From NCBI RefSeq assembly GCF_020740795.1, contig NC_067295.1:2356501-2420500 (forward strand): a DNA stretch of 64,000 nt, read 5' to 3'. A model generated the notes under the pieces. The model did not search any database and was not told the DNA's origin. It was given only the letters and a program-made list of their open reading frames with translations. The DNA comes from Apus apus. Its lineage: Eukaryota; Chordata; Aves; Apodiformes; Apodidae. Shown piece after piece: positions 46,585-60,100 of this stretch. A program made the translations under genes and the position numbers. The number at the start of each line of letters is the position of its first letter. The first letter of the stretch is position 1.

Positions 46585-49500
46585 GTAAGGACAAACAAGC
46601 TGGGTTTGGTTTTGTTTGTTGTTTGGGGTTTTTTTGAGTAGGAAAACTGGGCAAAGAGCAAATTGCTTAAGAGTTAAGGTGCTAACAAGAGCCATGGAGG
46701 GTGCTGAAGGTGGAGGCTCTTTTGTGAATGGTATTTGAACTGAGCATTGAAGCCAGAAGTAGGACAGGTTGAGGGACTGAGAGTTCTGTTCCTTCTAACC
46801 TTGCATTTGCAGCCATTGGGTAAAACAAAATGCAGGATGGTTTGGGCAGTGGTTACAAAGCACGTGGTTTTGAACTCCTCTCACGTACTTAGTGATACCT
46901 GGGAGATTTTCTCTCTGTTCCCACCCAAGAATAGATCTACATAGCCCCTAGAATTAGATCTCTGGTGAATGATGGACCTGTCAACTGCAGCCCTGCAGCA
47001 GAGAAGCCCCAGCTGTTGGCAGATGGTATCTTGAAAGGAAAGAGCAGGTGGAAGATGGTAGAGAAGAGTAAGGTATAGGAAACCTAAGAAGTTTAAAGGA
47101 GGGAGGCACTGAAAGAACTTAAAACACACTTTTAGAAGCCCCTGGTTCTGCTCTGACAGGTTCCTGAGCCTCTGAATTTCTTTTTAGACAAGAATGAACA
47201 GAAGGTTTGGAGGAAGGTCCAAGGCCACTGCAGGGTCTTGCTCTGTGTTAGTCCTCAAAGAGTGCATGTGAGGGCAGGAGTGTAGCAGAGCTGCAGGTCT
47301 CAGGCTTTCCCTTTTGTCTTTCCCCATGTGCAGAAGAAATGTAGGACTGAGTGTTCCTGCAGATTTGGAGCTCTGTGGAACCTGAATGAATGAGGAACAT
47401 TGGGGACACTTTCATAGCTCTGTCCCATCCCTATCAGTGCTGCCTCCAGCCACGCCAGCACTGCTAGTTAGTGTCATTTTACCTCCCTTCACATGTAAAT
47501 CACTCAGGGCTGAAGTAGTGATCACATGCAACACTGAGGTTTCTATTTTGCAAAATGTTTCCAGTCTTCATGGCTGGAGCTAAAAGATGAAAAATAGAGG
47601 CTTAAGCCCTCAAACACTAAAAAGTTTAAAAAAATCTGGCTTCCATTTCTTTAATCTCCTTAAGCCAAACTCATCATTTGTTTTTTTCAAAGCCCTTGTT
47701 TTCCAAAACTGTTTATCTGCTGGTGCTTGGACACAAATATATATCTGAATGAGGTATGTGCTGAAAAAATACCAAGCCTAGCTTGGGAGGGTCACAGTAA
47801 AGGTTGCTTGCCAAATAGGTTGGGTGGCTTGTCTTGGTTAATGTTTTTTTTCTTTAAAGTGACCATACAAAAGGGTAAAGTGGATTGTTTATAGAAATTG
47901 CCTTCAGTAGAGCTTAGCAGGAGGGCAGAAGGGTTAGTTGCAACATTCTTCTGTTGTTAAGGAAAAACTGTATACGAATCATTCATTCATCTTTAGCTAC
48001 ACAAGTTAAAGGAGGTTATTATGAGAATCTGTATTTACCTTGAGATAAACACCCAGGATCTGCAAAAGTCTGGAACTGAGAAAGCAAGGATGAGCAGAGG
48101 AGCTGTTGCTTTGGAAGGCAGTGCTCAAATTGGAGGTTTGGTTCTTAGTGATTGCAAGGGGATTTGCTGCTGGGGTCCTTTACAGGAGAAGAAAGTCCCC
48201 AGTCTCAGTCCTAACTGTGACATCCCAGGGCCACCAATGACTTAGGAAATTTTCATGGAGCCTGTGGTGGTTCTTTGAAAGCTGGAGGTTCAATGGACTT
48301 GTTATTAATAATGCAATTATAGTATCCTCTTTTTACGAAGGCATTTAAGCCCAGAGGATGCCAAAATGTTGTAAACAAATCTCCTGAAATGGTTTTGTCT
48401 CTTTCAGAAGTGTAGTCATTTCTAGGGGAAGGGGTGGATGCCACAGCTCTTGGCTGGTGAACAGCAGCTTATCTGGCACCCTGAGAAGCATGGGGGCTGG
48501 GAAGGGAAGCAAGTCAGCCAGGTCCTTCTGGAGACCCTGTCACATGATGTGTCAGTGCCCAGCTCTTCCTCTCCATGACTCTGGCTCTTTCCAGGCTCTC
48601 CTTTCCACTCTTGCCACAGCCCTTCCTGCAACACCAACAGGGCTGAGTCAGATTCATCTCTTCACCTCAACCGCCTTTGTACGGCAGGGATGATGGATGT
48701 GTCTTCCAGGAGGATCCTTAAGTGCTAAACAAGCTATCTCCTGAGGGTACAGCTCTGCTAGGCACAGCTGCTAACTCATGTTTCTCCATGCCAGACTAAA
48801 CTTAGCCAAGGAGCCATATTAAGTCCCTACCCTGTGTTCAGCCAGAAAGGTGAGGTGGGCTCACAAGCTCACCTGACCCTCCTGGCCTCAGCCTCTTTGG
48901 GCAAACAAAGAGCTATTTCACTTAATTCTCTTTCCACTCTTACCAGTCAACAAGCAGAGTATGTTCACTGCAAGATTTGTGCAAGGAGAGCACACAAGTG
49001 ATAATTGAGAGCATTAAGGAGGCATTAGCAGCCAGGGCACTCACAGCCCCAGCTGGAAACAAGGACGGTGTCTGCTGGGAAAGATGCAATTGTGGGAGAG
49101 AGAATTTTCTTCCTTGCTTTTGTTGTGGAATTGAACAGCATAAAGTACAGCCTGTTCCTCCGTGTTCTTGTGCCCTGCAATGCTGTGAGGTTATTTTAGC
49201 AGGCAGCCAAGGAGACTCTGGTATTTTGAAGACATCTGTGGCGCCAGTGTTTTTCATATAATTTTTAACACTTTGATAGCATTAAAAGATGGCTGGCAAG
49301 CCCACTACCTCTGTCATCTCTGCTACTGTAGCTGTGCTGCAGTTTTTTCTCATCAGATGAGAAATGCCACACTAATGTGCCATGCTGCACTGGTGCTGCT
49401 TGCAGGTCGAGTAAGGGAATAAAGTGGAGTTAGTAATTTCTGATCCTCCTGGTGTCTTTGATGTAATGACCAAGAGGGCAGTCCTCTCCTGAAAGGCTAT

Positions 49501-50703
49501 TTTGAAGGCCAGTGATGTCTAAATTACATTCAGGCAAGACAATGTATTTTGACTCTTGTCACAACCCAGTTTTCAAGCTAACAGAGTATTTCTATTTTGT
49601 TTGGTGCTGCCTTCTCTTTAAAGACATCCTCAAGTGTCAGCCAGGAGTGGCTGAAATCAGCAGCATTACTGCTGGGTGAGCTCCAAGCTCCTGGGCCCAG
49701 AGCCAAGAGCATCCACTGCCTTTTGCTTGGTGTCCCCAAAACCAATTCAAGTGCCCCATCCAACCACATGACAGGGACATGTTAAGGAGAAAAACTAACC
49801 CCTCACCTGATGTCCTTGAACCTCAAAGTTCAAATTTTCATTGATGCTTGAATGGCATTTGCAGGAAGGATCCCATTCTCACAGTACTGCATTCATGTTG
49901 GGGTTCTTTTCTGCCATTAATATCTGGTTCCTAAATATGAGGAAATGAGGAATTTGGTATTTTTTCCCCTTCAAATCATCCTTGTTACTCTTGTCCGTAT
50001 CATCTCCATACCCTGGCTCGATGAGAGCAGCCAGTGTTTCTCCTCACACCACAAAACATGTGGCAATGTGTTTGATTTTAAAACACCCTGAACACTCAGT
50101 TCTGTGCCTCAAGGAAAGAATTCACCTGAGCTTTATTAAAGACTGAAGGGACTACGTGACTCTCAGAGCTGTGATCTGTGGTCTGTAGCCACCTTTGGTC
50201 CATTTCTCCCCCTCCCTCCTCATTATTAGCTAAATGGAAGCACTATCTAAATTGGGTGTAACAGCTTGATAGTGCTCAGATCACCACTAATTATGTTAGC
50301 CTGGTTAGATATAATTAAAAGTAATTGAAAATGAGAGGTGTGCCAGCCAGTCCTCCCCCAGCAGCAGAACACAAAATGGCTTTAATGCTCTGTGGAGAGA
50401 GGCCCTTCAGCCCCTCACCCATGGAGGGAGCTAGAGAGTGTTGGGGCTTGGAGAGAGGGAAGAGAGGGAGAAAATAAGACAAAGCAAGAGCCATTGGGTA
50501 AGATGGATGACTAGAAGGCTGTGTTAAAGCATGATGTTTAATTGAGGATGCAGCAGAATCTGCTCTGCTCTGGACAGGCCTGGTGTTGCCTGTGAGGGAA
50601 CATGCGGCTGTCGGCCACGTTGAGGGGTGAGGGGGCGAGGTGACCGAGGGGGTGATGTGACCGAGGGGGCGAGGTGGCTGACGGTGCACGTCTCCCCTTG
50701 CAG
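46585..50703 (+). other. CACNA1H: Intron, 4.1 kb
   Basis: GT-AG, phase 1. Starts with a T/G-rich run (46604-46636). Just before the acceptor (50634-50685) there is an imperfect tandem repeat of GAGGTGACCGAGGGGG-like units. Otherwise unique sequence; no extra exon recognised. Confidence 0.88.
50634..50685 (+). repeat. Imperfect G-rich tandem duplication next to the acceptor
   Basis: Two close copies of gaggtgaccgaggggg / gatgtgaccgaggggg followed by a partial third (gaggtggctgac), ending about 18 bp before the exon. Several G-runs of five on the + strand lie within 70 bp of the splice acceptor. Confidence 0.7.
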
Positions 50704-51116
50704 GTCTGCGGCGGACGCCCAGCCGGCTGTCGGGGCTGAGTGCTGCCTGCCCCCTGCCCAGCCCGCCGGGTGGCACGCTGACCTGCGAGCTGCAGGACTG
50801 TCCCTTCTGTGCCAGCCTCCTGGAGGACCCCGAGTTTGCCTTCAGCGAGTCCGACAGCTGCGACTCCGACAACAACGGGGTCTATGAATTCACCCGGGAC
50901 CTGCAGCACGGAGACCACAGAGACCAGCTCCAGCAGCAGCGGAGCAGGAGGAAGAGGAAGAAGAAAAAACCCAAGGAGAGGAACAAGGTCACCCGCCTGT
51001 GGAAGGCTTTTGGCAGCAAGCTGAAGAGGATCGTGGAGAGCAAGTACTTCAACCGGGGGATTATGATAGCCATTCTCATCAACACGCTGAGCATGGGCAT
51101 CGAGTACCACGAGCAG
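50704..51116 (+). CDS. CACNA1H: CACNA1H exon: distal I-II linker and domain II S1
   Basis: 413 bp: two bases finishing Gly, then 137 codons. It starts [12 protein letters not shown], continues through a Cys-containing motif ([11 protein letters not shown]) shared with Cav3 I-II linkers, an acidic [16 protein letters not shown] stretch, and [14 protein letters not shown]. It then runs into a very basic segment [16 protein letters not shown] (50940-50987). The end, [19 protein letters not shown] and [22 protein letters not shown], is the pre-S1 helix and S1 of domain II. It ends phase 0 at HEQ with donor gtgagt; the next exon should begin PEELTNALE. Acceptor is cttgcag. GC content is higher than in the other exons. 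Confidence 0.95.
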
Positions 51117-54100
51117 GTGAGTGCAGGACCGACCTCAAGAGCCCTGAGGGTCTGTGGATTCAGGCGCTCCTGGCACGGTGACTTGCACGGTGTTGTGGAG
51201 GGAGTCTGTCAAATTCATGCCAGAGGAGGAACAAATGGTTTTCATGCATGTTGGAAACACTAAAAGGGGCTGAGGGCCTGATCCTGCAGCTGTGTGAGGA
51301 GCAGGAGCATCCTTCTTTGTGCGAAAATCCTGGAAGGTGGCTGGCAGTGCTTTGGGGGTGTGGAGAGTTTAAATGTGTGTGTTAGGATGTAGCATCTCAG
51401 AGCCTGACTGCTTGAGGTGTTTGCTGTGAAGTATTCATAGAAGTGTGAATTGTTTGGTGTAAATACTGCTTTGGTCTGATGGTGGTGGTGCACAATGGAC
51501 CTTGTAGTGCAAATAACCCATGAAGAAGTATCTTCTTTGATCCTGGGCCTTTAAATAAAGACCTAAACTGTTAGGCAATAGTAAATGCAACAAAGGAAAA
51601 ATAAACTAAAATTAGTTTCTCCCTGAAGGCTCCAAAACCTTCATTTTGATTTCATAGGGTGTAAGCAGGTCTTTCTTCTATGTGTTTGGAGGGAGGAAGG
51701 AGAAATCGTGCTGTTCCCAGTGTTTATCTGAACATGGTGATGGCAGAAAGGAGTGCTGGCATCTGAGGACAGTTTGTCCTTGTTGTTGGCTGATGAGGGC
51801 TTGAGGGGTTGTGGAATATGGGAGACAGAGGAGAGTCATTTGAGTATCTCCATGTTGATCTGTTGGAAAGCTATGCTCTTTCGGGCTTTTCTTTCTCAGA
51901 AAAACTGGTTACTTTCAACTGATTTCTCTACTTGTGCTCTGTAATTTCTCGTGCTGCCTCTGTATCTGGTGCAGAAAATGCATACCAGTGAAGGCAAGGG
52001 ATCTTCATATATATTTTCTGCCAGGTGGGTAGTCAAATGTTCATCCAGTGCTCCTCCAAAATCTCCACTGCAGGATCAGAACCAGGTCAAGGGCATCTGA
52101 CCAGAGAGGAGCTACTCCTCCTCTCTGCCTTGGTCTGTCCACTTAGGAATGAGGAGTAAAGGCAAACAGAGCATCATCCTACATCCAAAGGCAGGGCAAG
52201 AGACTGCTTTTTCTTCTCCATCACTTCCTAGGATTAAATCCTACTGGGGATCATGGCAAACAGTCCTCCAGATTGCTGCTTCTTTATTTTCTCTCCACTT
52301 GTGTGCTTTAAATCCCCATATTCTATGCTATCTGAGAAATATTTTCTTTTAAAAAAGCAAGTACTCAGCTAAAACACATGAACCTCAGCCATGTAACAAT
52401 AAATTAGCTCATACTTACAGCAGAGAGAGTCCAAACCCAACAAAGAAATAGCTGTCGCTGTCAGCTTTCTGTCTGGTTTGTTGTTTCACAGCAAGTTTTA
52501 AAATTAGGAAATCCACCTTGTCAGTAGCCTTTGAATAGGCCATTCATTCCTTGAAGCAACTGCATTTCTGCATGGATACTCTTTTGTCAGGCAAATACAG
52601 CTTTGTCAGTCCTTGGATATTGCCATGATGAGTGCTGGGGGAAAACCTTAAGGCAGACTGCAGTGAGAAAGCCCAGGGATCACATGGAGTCTGTCCACAA
52701 TCACTCATATAAAGGTAAATTGTGATAATTATATCCTTGCTGCTAACAAAGGAAAACTGTAGCCGGCAGGTTTATATTGGATTTTACCTTGTAAAAGATT
52801 TGCTTTAAACTATCTCAAAGCCAATGGCAATAAAGATTCTGAAGCTTTTGGCAACAGAGCATCAGACTCCTGCCAGCTTTGCTCACAGGCACAGCCCAGC
52901 ATGGGACCAATAAAAAGTGAGAAATTTTGAAGTGAAACCTGTAAAAGTTCTTCCACGTGCCTGACTGCAAAGTGTCAGGGTACTCAGTGGGGATAACAAG
53001 CCATGGAGCTGTCAGAGCCCAGCTTCAAAACACCTTGCACAAGCACTCTCCTATCAACAGGGTGACCTCCAGGGCATCACTAGCGGCTGTGACACAATCT
53101 GAAAGCAAGAGAAAATGGCTCTAGACTCCCAGACTGTTTGGCATGAAAATCTGGGGCTGCTGTAAGCAAAGTGGGGTGATTTCAGAACCCTCCGCCCTCC
53201 TCATGTGAGAATTGGCTGCAAGACTCAGGGTGAGGTGCTGGCTTTGTGTGGTGATAAGGAGGAGATGCCTGAGCAAAACTGTCACGAACCCACAGCATGG
53301 TGTTGGGATGGAGGGGAGGTGAGAATAGCTCGTTTTGGGTATGCCATGATCCTTGCCAGAAAAAACAGTTTAATTACGGCTTTCTGGTTACTGAGTGATG
53401 CTGCCCAGCACCACTCTGCACCTTTGCTCAGAGCAGGTATTACAAGGCTAGAAGGTGTGAGCCTTCCCCAGGCTGTTAGACAGGCATGGGTGCTGCCATT
53501 GTCTCACTCTTCATCCTCCCAAAGGCAAACTTGGAGCCCATTCCCCAAGCCTACGTGGATATCTAGTCCCTGGCTCTCCCTTGGCTCCCACCAAGCTGTT
53601 CAGTGTTACCAAGAGAGCACGTTTCAGGGGCTCCTGCTGGGGAGACCTCCTGTGCTCTGCCTGCTGACAGCAGCATGGGCAGGGGTCTCCAGGGCCCTGA
53701 AGCCTTGCAAAACTTCACCTAGCATGGAGGTGTTTGCTTTGGGAGGAGCAGCTTAAGCAGATTCCCTGGTCTTGACTCTTGCTGCTTGGTTTCAGCCATT
53801 GCCTGGCTTTACTGAACGGGGCTGCAGTCAGTCCAGCAGGCACAGGGAAGCCCTTCCCAGACCTCACTGTAAGAAATGCCCAATCCCTTTTATAAAAAAC
53901 TATTAACGGCTGCTTCCTTTTTTAATCTGGCTTCTCAGACTTCACAGTCATCAGTGGCTTTCCAAATAGAAGGGCACACCATATACATGGTTATTTCAGA
54001 GTGATATTCAAATCCAGGACATCAACCCTCTGAGTGTGTGGGAGGGGTGGGGGGTGCTGAACAACACATGGCACGGAAGGTAGAGCAGTGCTGCTCCTTG

Positions 54101-57100
54101 GTGTGTTATTTCGCCTTTCATCCCGGGACACAGCAGCGCTCTGCAGAGAAGTCTCACGGAGCCCTCTTGAGGCAACGGAGCATTATTGTCCCTATCTTCT
54201 GGATGAGGAAATAAAGGTTGCAAGTGCCAGGCTGGTGGCAAATCTCCGAGTGCAGTACTGCTGGCCCTTACCGTAGCAGCAGGACATGGGGGGCACGTGT
54301 GCCAGAGCAGCATTTTGGTAGCACCCTTTGACAAGACAGGAAGGTGATTGTACTTCCACAGGCCTGGGTGCTACCTCCAGATGAATGAGAGACCTGTATG
54401 TGTCCAAGTCCCCTCAAGGCTTCAAAATGTGTTGTTGTGGGAATTTGAAGCTCACAGCAGTCTGCTCACATGGTTAGTACTGTTGCTCTTGGCTAACATA
54501 ACTGGCCATATCCATGGCACTCGGTGCATGCAGCCCAAGTCACACCCTTTTAGGCAAGGATCCTGCTCTGTGACTAAGGACACGACTGCTGCAGCGGGTG
54601 GCTGACTCGTGGGAGTCACGCTGGTGATGCTTTGTACAGAGCTGCCCTGTAGCAGTCCTGCTCTTCTCAGAGGCAGATGGAGGACTTCATGGCAGCACAG
54701 CCAGTTGGCAGCAGGAGGCAGCTGGTGATGGGAAATGGGACTTCAGTCATTAGCAGCAATCGGATCCTCCCACACAGCCCATCCACAGGGTTAACAGCCA
54801 GCTCTGTCTCCAACTGCCACCTTGTACATGGCTGGTAATTAGGAGGTTACAGGATGTTGTTCGTTAGCAGCAGCACAACTTGTATTTCAAAGGTTAATTG
54901 GCTGGTTTGGAGTTCTTTTATTTTCTTCCTCCTCTAGTGTTTTATTTATTTATTTGTCTATCTCCAGCACAAATAAGAGCTCCCACAGATGAGGAGAGCC
55001 AAGTACAAAGAAGGTGGCAATCTTTGGATTAATCTTTTAAGAAATTTCAATGCACAGGATGATTTTGTGATGTGTTCATTGTAGCTGACAATTCTCTAGA
55101 GTATCTGAGAACTTGCCATGGCACTGCAGCAACCGAGCAGGAACTGGGCACTCCAGAAGCATGACCTCTGTCATGCTTTTGGGGCAGCAGGGAGAGATGC
55201 CTGGCACCAGCAGGTTCTGTTCCAGTGTCTCTCTGCCACTGAAAGCTGATACCTTTTTATCCCAGAGTCAACTCATGCCTGTGCTTCCGTGACTGGTCTA
55301 AAGAAACAATTGTTACTTCTTCTGGTCTGCCTCAATTCCCAGCTGCTTGATTGTCCAGTAGAAGGACACAGTCCTGTTCATTTGTCCAAGAGAAATGCTG
55401 GCATTATCCCTGCAGAAGGGTAAGCTTTGAATTCATCCATGAGGACCTCTGGTTTAAGTTGTGAGGGGAGAGATCCCCCACACACATTTTGCTTCCTAGA
55501 GGAATTTGCAGAAGTAGCTGTTGATACTTGTAATGATTCTACATAAAAGGCTCAATTTGCATCAAATGGCACTAGAAATGCTATTTTATATTCACTTCTC
55601 AGAAGAGAAGTACAAATTAGTATTTGTTCCAAGCTATTGCTGTTCAAAGAGCTTTTAATTGCTTTTCTGATCCCTCATCCATGGCATGTTTGTTCAGAGC
55701 AGCTCCCTTTACAGTAGGTTGGAGCTGACCTTGGTGGGCACCTAGTGGTCCATTGCTTATCAGTGTCAGAAAAGTATTGGTTTTGAATAGCACATTTTAC
55801 TGTTCTGGAGTAAAAGCAATTCTGTGTGATTTAAGGTAGCAACTAGATTCTCTAGTGACATTCTATTTTAGCATTTGTCAATTTTGGCTTGAAAAATTGG
55901 TTGGCCTGGAAAGCTCAGCACTTCCTCAGAAAGCAGAGGAGAATCATTCAGCAGCATTTGAAGCAAATTGCTTAAATTCCTTTCAAGTTGTGAGTCAATA
56001 AAATGTTACACTGATCTGAGATTCTCACTTTCAGCTCGCAAAACCCATTCACTCTCCCAACTTTTATTCCATGATCCAATTTTAAGAACTCACACACTGG
56101 ATGGACTTGAAGCAAACAGCTTCCCCCAGCCCAGTCTGGGTTATGAAAATTAAGCCAAATGTGTTTGAGCTTGTTGCATAAATGATGTGAGACTCATTCT
56201 GCCCTTTGTAGTGCTTTAGTTTATGTCTTTGTCAGCTGCACACTGAGCTGTCCCTCCCTCTCCCAGGTCCCACCAGTGAATGTGGGTTGGATGGCTTTCT
56301 GTATGCACTGGTTTGGTAGGGAAGCTGTGTTGGTCAAAACACATGTTGAGTTTTCTAAGCAAAACAACAGAAATTTGGCACATTAAGTGATAATCTGAAT
56401 TCTGCCCCCACCTCTTGGAAGGGAACAGCTTTGTCAGAGACTTTAAGGAACAGAGGTGTTTCCTATCCTCTTTTGTGCCCCAGGATCACACCACCTTTTT
56501 AGTGCTCTCCAGACCGCCTTTATCCAGGCCCCCTTTTCCACAGACAGCCACTCTGTCAGGACATGAACAACCTGGAACAGTTTGGGGATCCCCTCTGTGC
56601 AGTGCAGACTTGTAAGGCTTTTGGTGAGAGTCAGCAGTGGCTCATACATGGAACTTTTACGCCTGCAAGGTGTCATTCCTGTGCTAGAGGGAATCAAGGG
56701 TCAGAGGCAAGATAGCATGAACTGATGGCAAATGTTTGCAGTTAAAAGCAGGTGTCCCAGCTCAGGGCTAGGTCACCATCTGCTGCATCTTAGCAGCTTT
56801 CATGGCAAAGGGTGTAAATCATGCCCTTCCACAGGGCTCCCACTGTGAGTGGTGTTCACAGACCCTTCTATCTCTCGTTTACTCTTCTGTAATTTAACTG
56901 ACTCCACTGCTCTGTTTTCCTTCAGTTGGATTGTATGTTCTTGGTAATTTTTTTTTTTTACTATATAAGGAAAAGAATACTAGGGATCCACCCATCCCCC
57001 TGCCTCCTCCGAGACAGGAACAGCACCTCTCCAATGCAGAAACTGAGTGCAATAACTCATTGGAGTGCTGACATACTGAGCAGTCAGGAGAGAGTCAGGA

Positions 57101-60100
57101 GAACAACAGAGCTAGTCATGGTGAGGGGAGTTTGCAGTCTGATCTGGTTCCTATAGATGTGCTCATTAGTCTAGGGAGTAGTATTAGGATATTCCCTGCA
57201 GAACTGTAAGCACGTTTTACCACCACCAGTGGTTCAGTTCCTTCCCCTCACTTACGCCATTAGTTGTTCTCTGTGGTGAGGGACTGGCCGTATAAATCAC
57301 ATCTACTCTCTGCCAGGATGACAAACTTTTTAAGCAGGTGATAGTAACATGCTTCCCGGCATAAGCTGGGGCATGGAGACTGGAGATCTGCATGATGCCA
57401 GCAACAGACCCAAGCCATGCAACCATAGTGTGTGGGACCCACCAGGTGTGTTTCTTTCACCTGGGTTATGCAGCCAGCCAGCAGAGATGGTCACGATGCC
57501 CTCCAAGGCTTCTGAAACTGAACCCATGAAAGTTCCATGCTTCATAAACACACATGATGGCAATGGGTAGTTATATATAGAATGTAGACAGATTGTTTGC
57601 ATTTCAACTGGCAGGTAAAATAAACCAAGTGTAATGTAGCCTCAAGAATGAAAGCAGAGTGCACTTACCAGCTGCATTTCATCACAAAAATGTGCGTAAA
57701 TCACAGCCGTGGGCAGCCAGCATCCAATGTTGTGCTGGCAAGGGCTCTAATGTGCTCCAAGGCAGGGAAGCTTGGCACAGCTGGACAGCAGGGTGTTTGC
57801 TTTCTGCAAAGGGAAACTGCCATGAGAGTGGGTGGCTTTCACAACGAGTGTGATGTTGCACTGAGCCTGTGCCTTCCTGCTGGCTGTCAGCTGAATGCTT
57901 TTCATCTGGGAGTGAGTTTGGTAAGAGGGAGGTTGGCTTTGATCATGTAAGCCAGCCTCAGGGTGAGCACAATCCATGCTCTAGAGCAGGTGTACCTGGT
58001 AGTCCTTTGCCTTAGCAATGACAAGATAATAGTTTGAGGAACAGTTCGAGCATCTGGTTCATGGCAGCTGTGATCTGCAGCTCCAGAGAGAACATGGTGC
58101 CTGCAGGCAACAGGCAGAGCCCCACTCAGGTCCCTCCAAGCAGCCCACATGGCTTTGGAACTGCACATGGCAGCAGCCTGCCACCATTCCAGCTGCCTCC
58201 ATGAAAGGCAGCTGAGCTGCAGGGTCAAGGGCAGAGAGCAGAGGAGGAGGAATGCGATGAGAGTGAGACAGCCACACCAAGCCATGGGGCAGGAAAACGT
58301 GCCTAGACGTTGTTGGCAAGGCCTGGAGTGGAACCTGCCCTGCAGTGGAAGGAAACGAGTGGCTTGGATTGTCTCAGGAGATCTGAGGAGGATACAACTG
58401 TTGGTCTACCAGGAACACAATCTCCCATGTTAGCCAAGGCTTTCTCTTTGTTATGTTACACTTCCTAGTCTGTCTGCATCAGCCTTTGCTCAGATATATT
58501 TTTTCCGCCAGACAAGGATTACATCGTGTTCTGTGTACATTGCACTGCCATGTGGGGCTCCTGAGCAGGGCCTGCTAGATGGTATTACACCTAAAAATAG
58601 CAGCAGGAATGGGTACAAATGGTAGGAAGGTGCAGGAAAGAGTCATGCCAGAGCAAAGTGGGGTTTTGGCAGTGCATACAAAATGATGGCAGCTTAGTCT
58701 GAGAGCTCTGCTTGGAGATTCAGTGGTATTGTTGAGGTGCCCTGCACACTGACCTTCTCTGGGTGCCTCACAGCTGAGTGAAAGAGCCAGCTGTCCCCAT
58801 CAGCAGGCAGAGGATTAAAGATGCTCAGGGTTGCAACCTAGCTCCTTACAGCAAGGGAGAAAAACACTGCAAGGAAATAGATAGGTATGTTTACTGCTGT
58901 TGTCAACTCGAGTCTTGAATTTTCCTCAGGTTTTAACCAGGGTTCTCCAGTTGGGACAGTGAGATTTTCCAGAATTATGAATGAAGCTTGAAATGTCTCC
59001 TTGAAACCTCCTTCTAGATTTTTTGCTACAAGACCAAGATGCTTTTCTATAAATGGTTTGGAGAGGTGGGGGGAGAAAGCTGCATCTGAAAAGAGTGAGA
59101 CTTTTACTTGAAAATGAGACAGATTTGGCATGTCTGCATACATTCCTTTAATGCTCTATTTTTGTTTGCTCTGTCTAGTTTACAGCCTTAAAGACAGCCT
59201 GACTCCCAATTTGGGAAAAACACTCTGTGCACAGGCCTTGTAGCATCAGTGGTAAAGCTTGCTAGAGCAGGGAGTCTGCCACTGAGGGGGATGAGGCAGG
59301 AAGACCACTTGGCTTCTTGGCATTTCTCAGGAGATTTATTTCCTGCCTGATGCTTGTACAAGTTCATACCTCCTCTCTCTCTGTCCTTGTCCCACACAGA
59401 GACAAACCCAAAACTGTAGTGCCTCTGGAGAAGCAGAAGAAAGAAAAGTGGTTTATTTGTTTTATATACTCCAAAGGGAACTGATTTTGCTATGGTCAGA
59501 TGGATTCTGTAGTTCTCTGACTCTTGGCATGACTATACATGGACTTGTCTGTGTTTTAAAGTGAGTTTGGATTGAGGTGGTTTATGAAGCCAGAGTGTGC
59601 TGGCAGCTCATAGGACTTCTACCTGGAGCTTAGTGATGAGACCACAGGAACAAAGCCCTGGTTCTGTTCCCCCAGAGTACTTTGCTCAGAGCTATCCAGA
59701 ATCTAGGCAGAAACTTGGCAGCTCCAACCTGCCCCAAATCCAATCAATAAGAGAAAATATATTGAACCACAGGAGCTGCCCGATATGGGAGAGAATCAGA
59801 GTTTTTCTTTGGTTTGTGAAGCATTCAGAGGCAAAACATCAGCCCTGGCAGCATTGTTCATCCACAGTCACTGCTGCCTGGGAGTGCAAACAGTTTAAAG
59901 TCATTTGTGTAAATTAATTTCAGCCAGAGAGTCTGAAAGCAGCATGGGTTGCTGGGCAATTATCTCCTTGCAAATGGCCTGTGTTATGGAGGCCATATTG
60001 CAGAAGATCTCTCACTTGTGCTGAGGTCTCTTGAAGCTGCCAAAACAAGAGATCAGTATCTTGAATGTCTTTAAAGCAGAACTACTAATAAGGTAGCTTA

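Noticed and set aside
50315..51110. Minus-strand frames of 186 and 190 codons
   Set aside because: They lie antisense to, or beside, a clear CACNA1H exon with high GC; no domain is visible and the plus-strand exon explains the openness.
53205..53756. Plus-strand 183-codon frame in the last intron
   Set aside because: No recognisable family or repeat of exon-like structure; the next channel exon (PEELTNALE...) is not in it.
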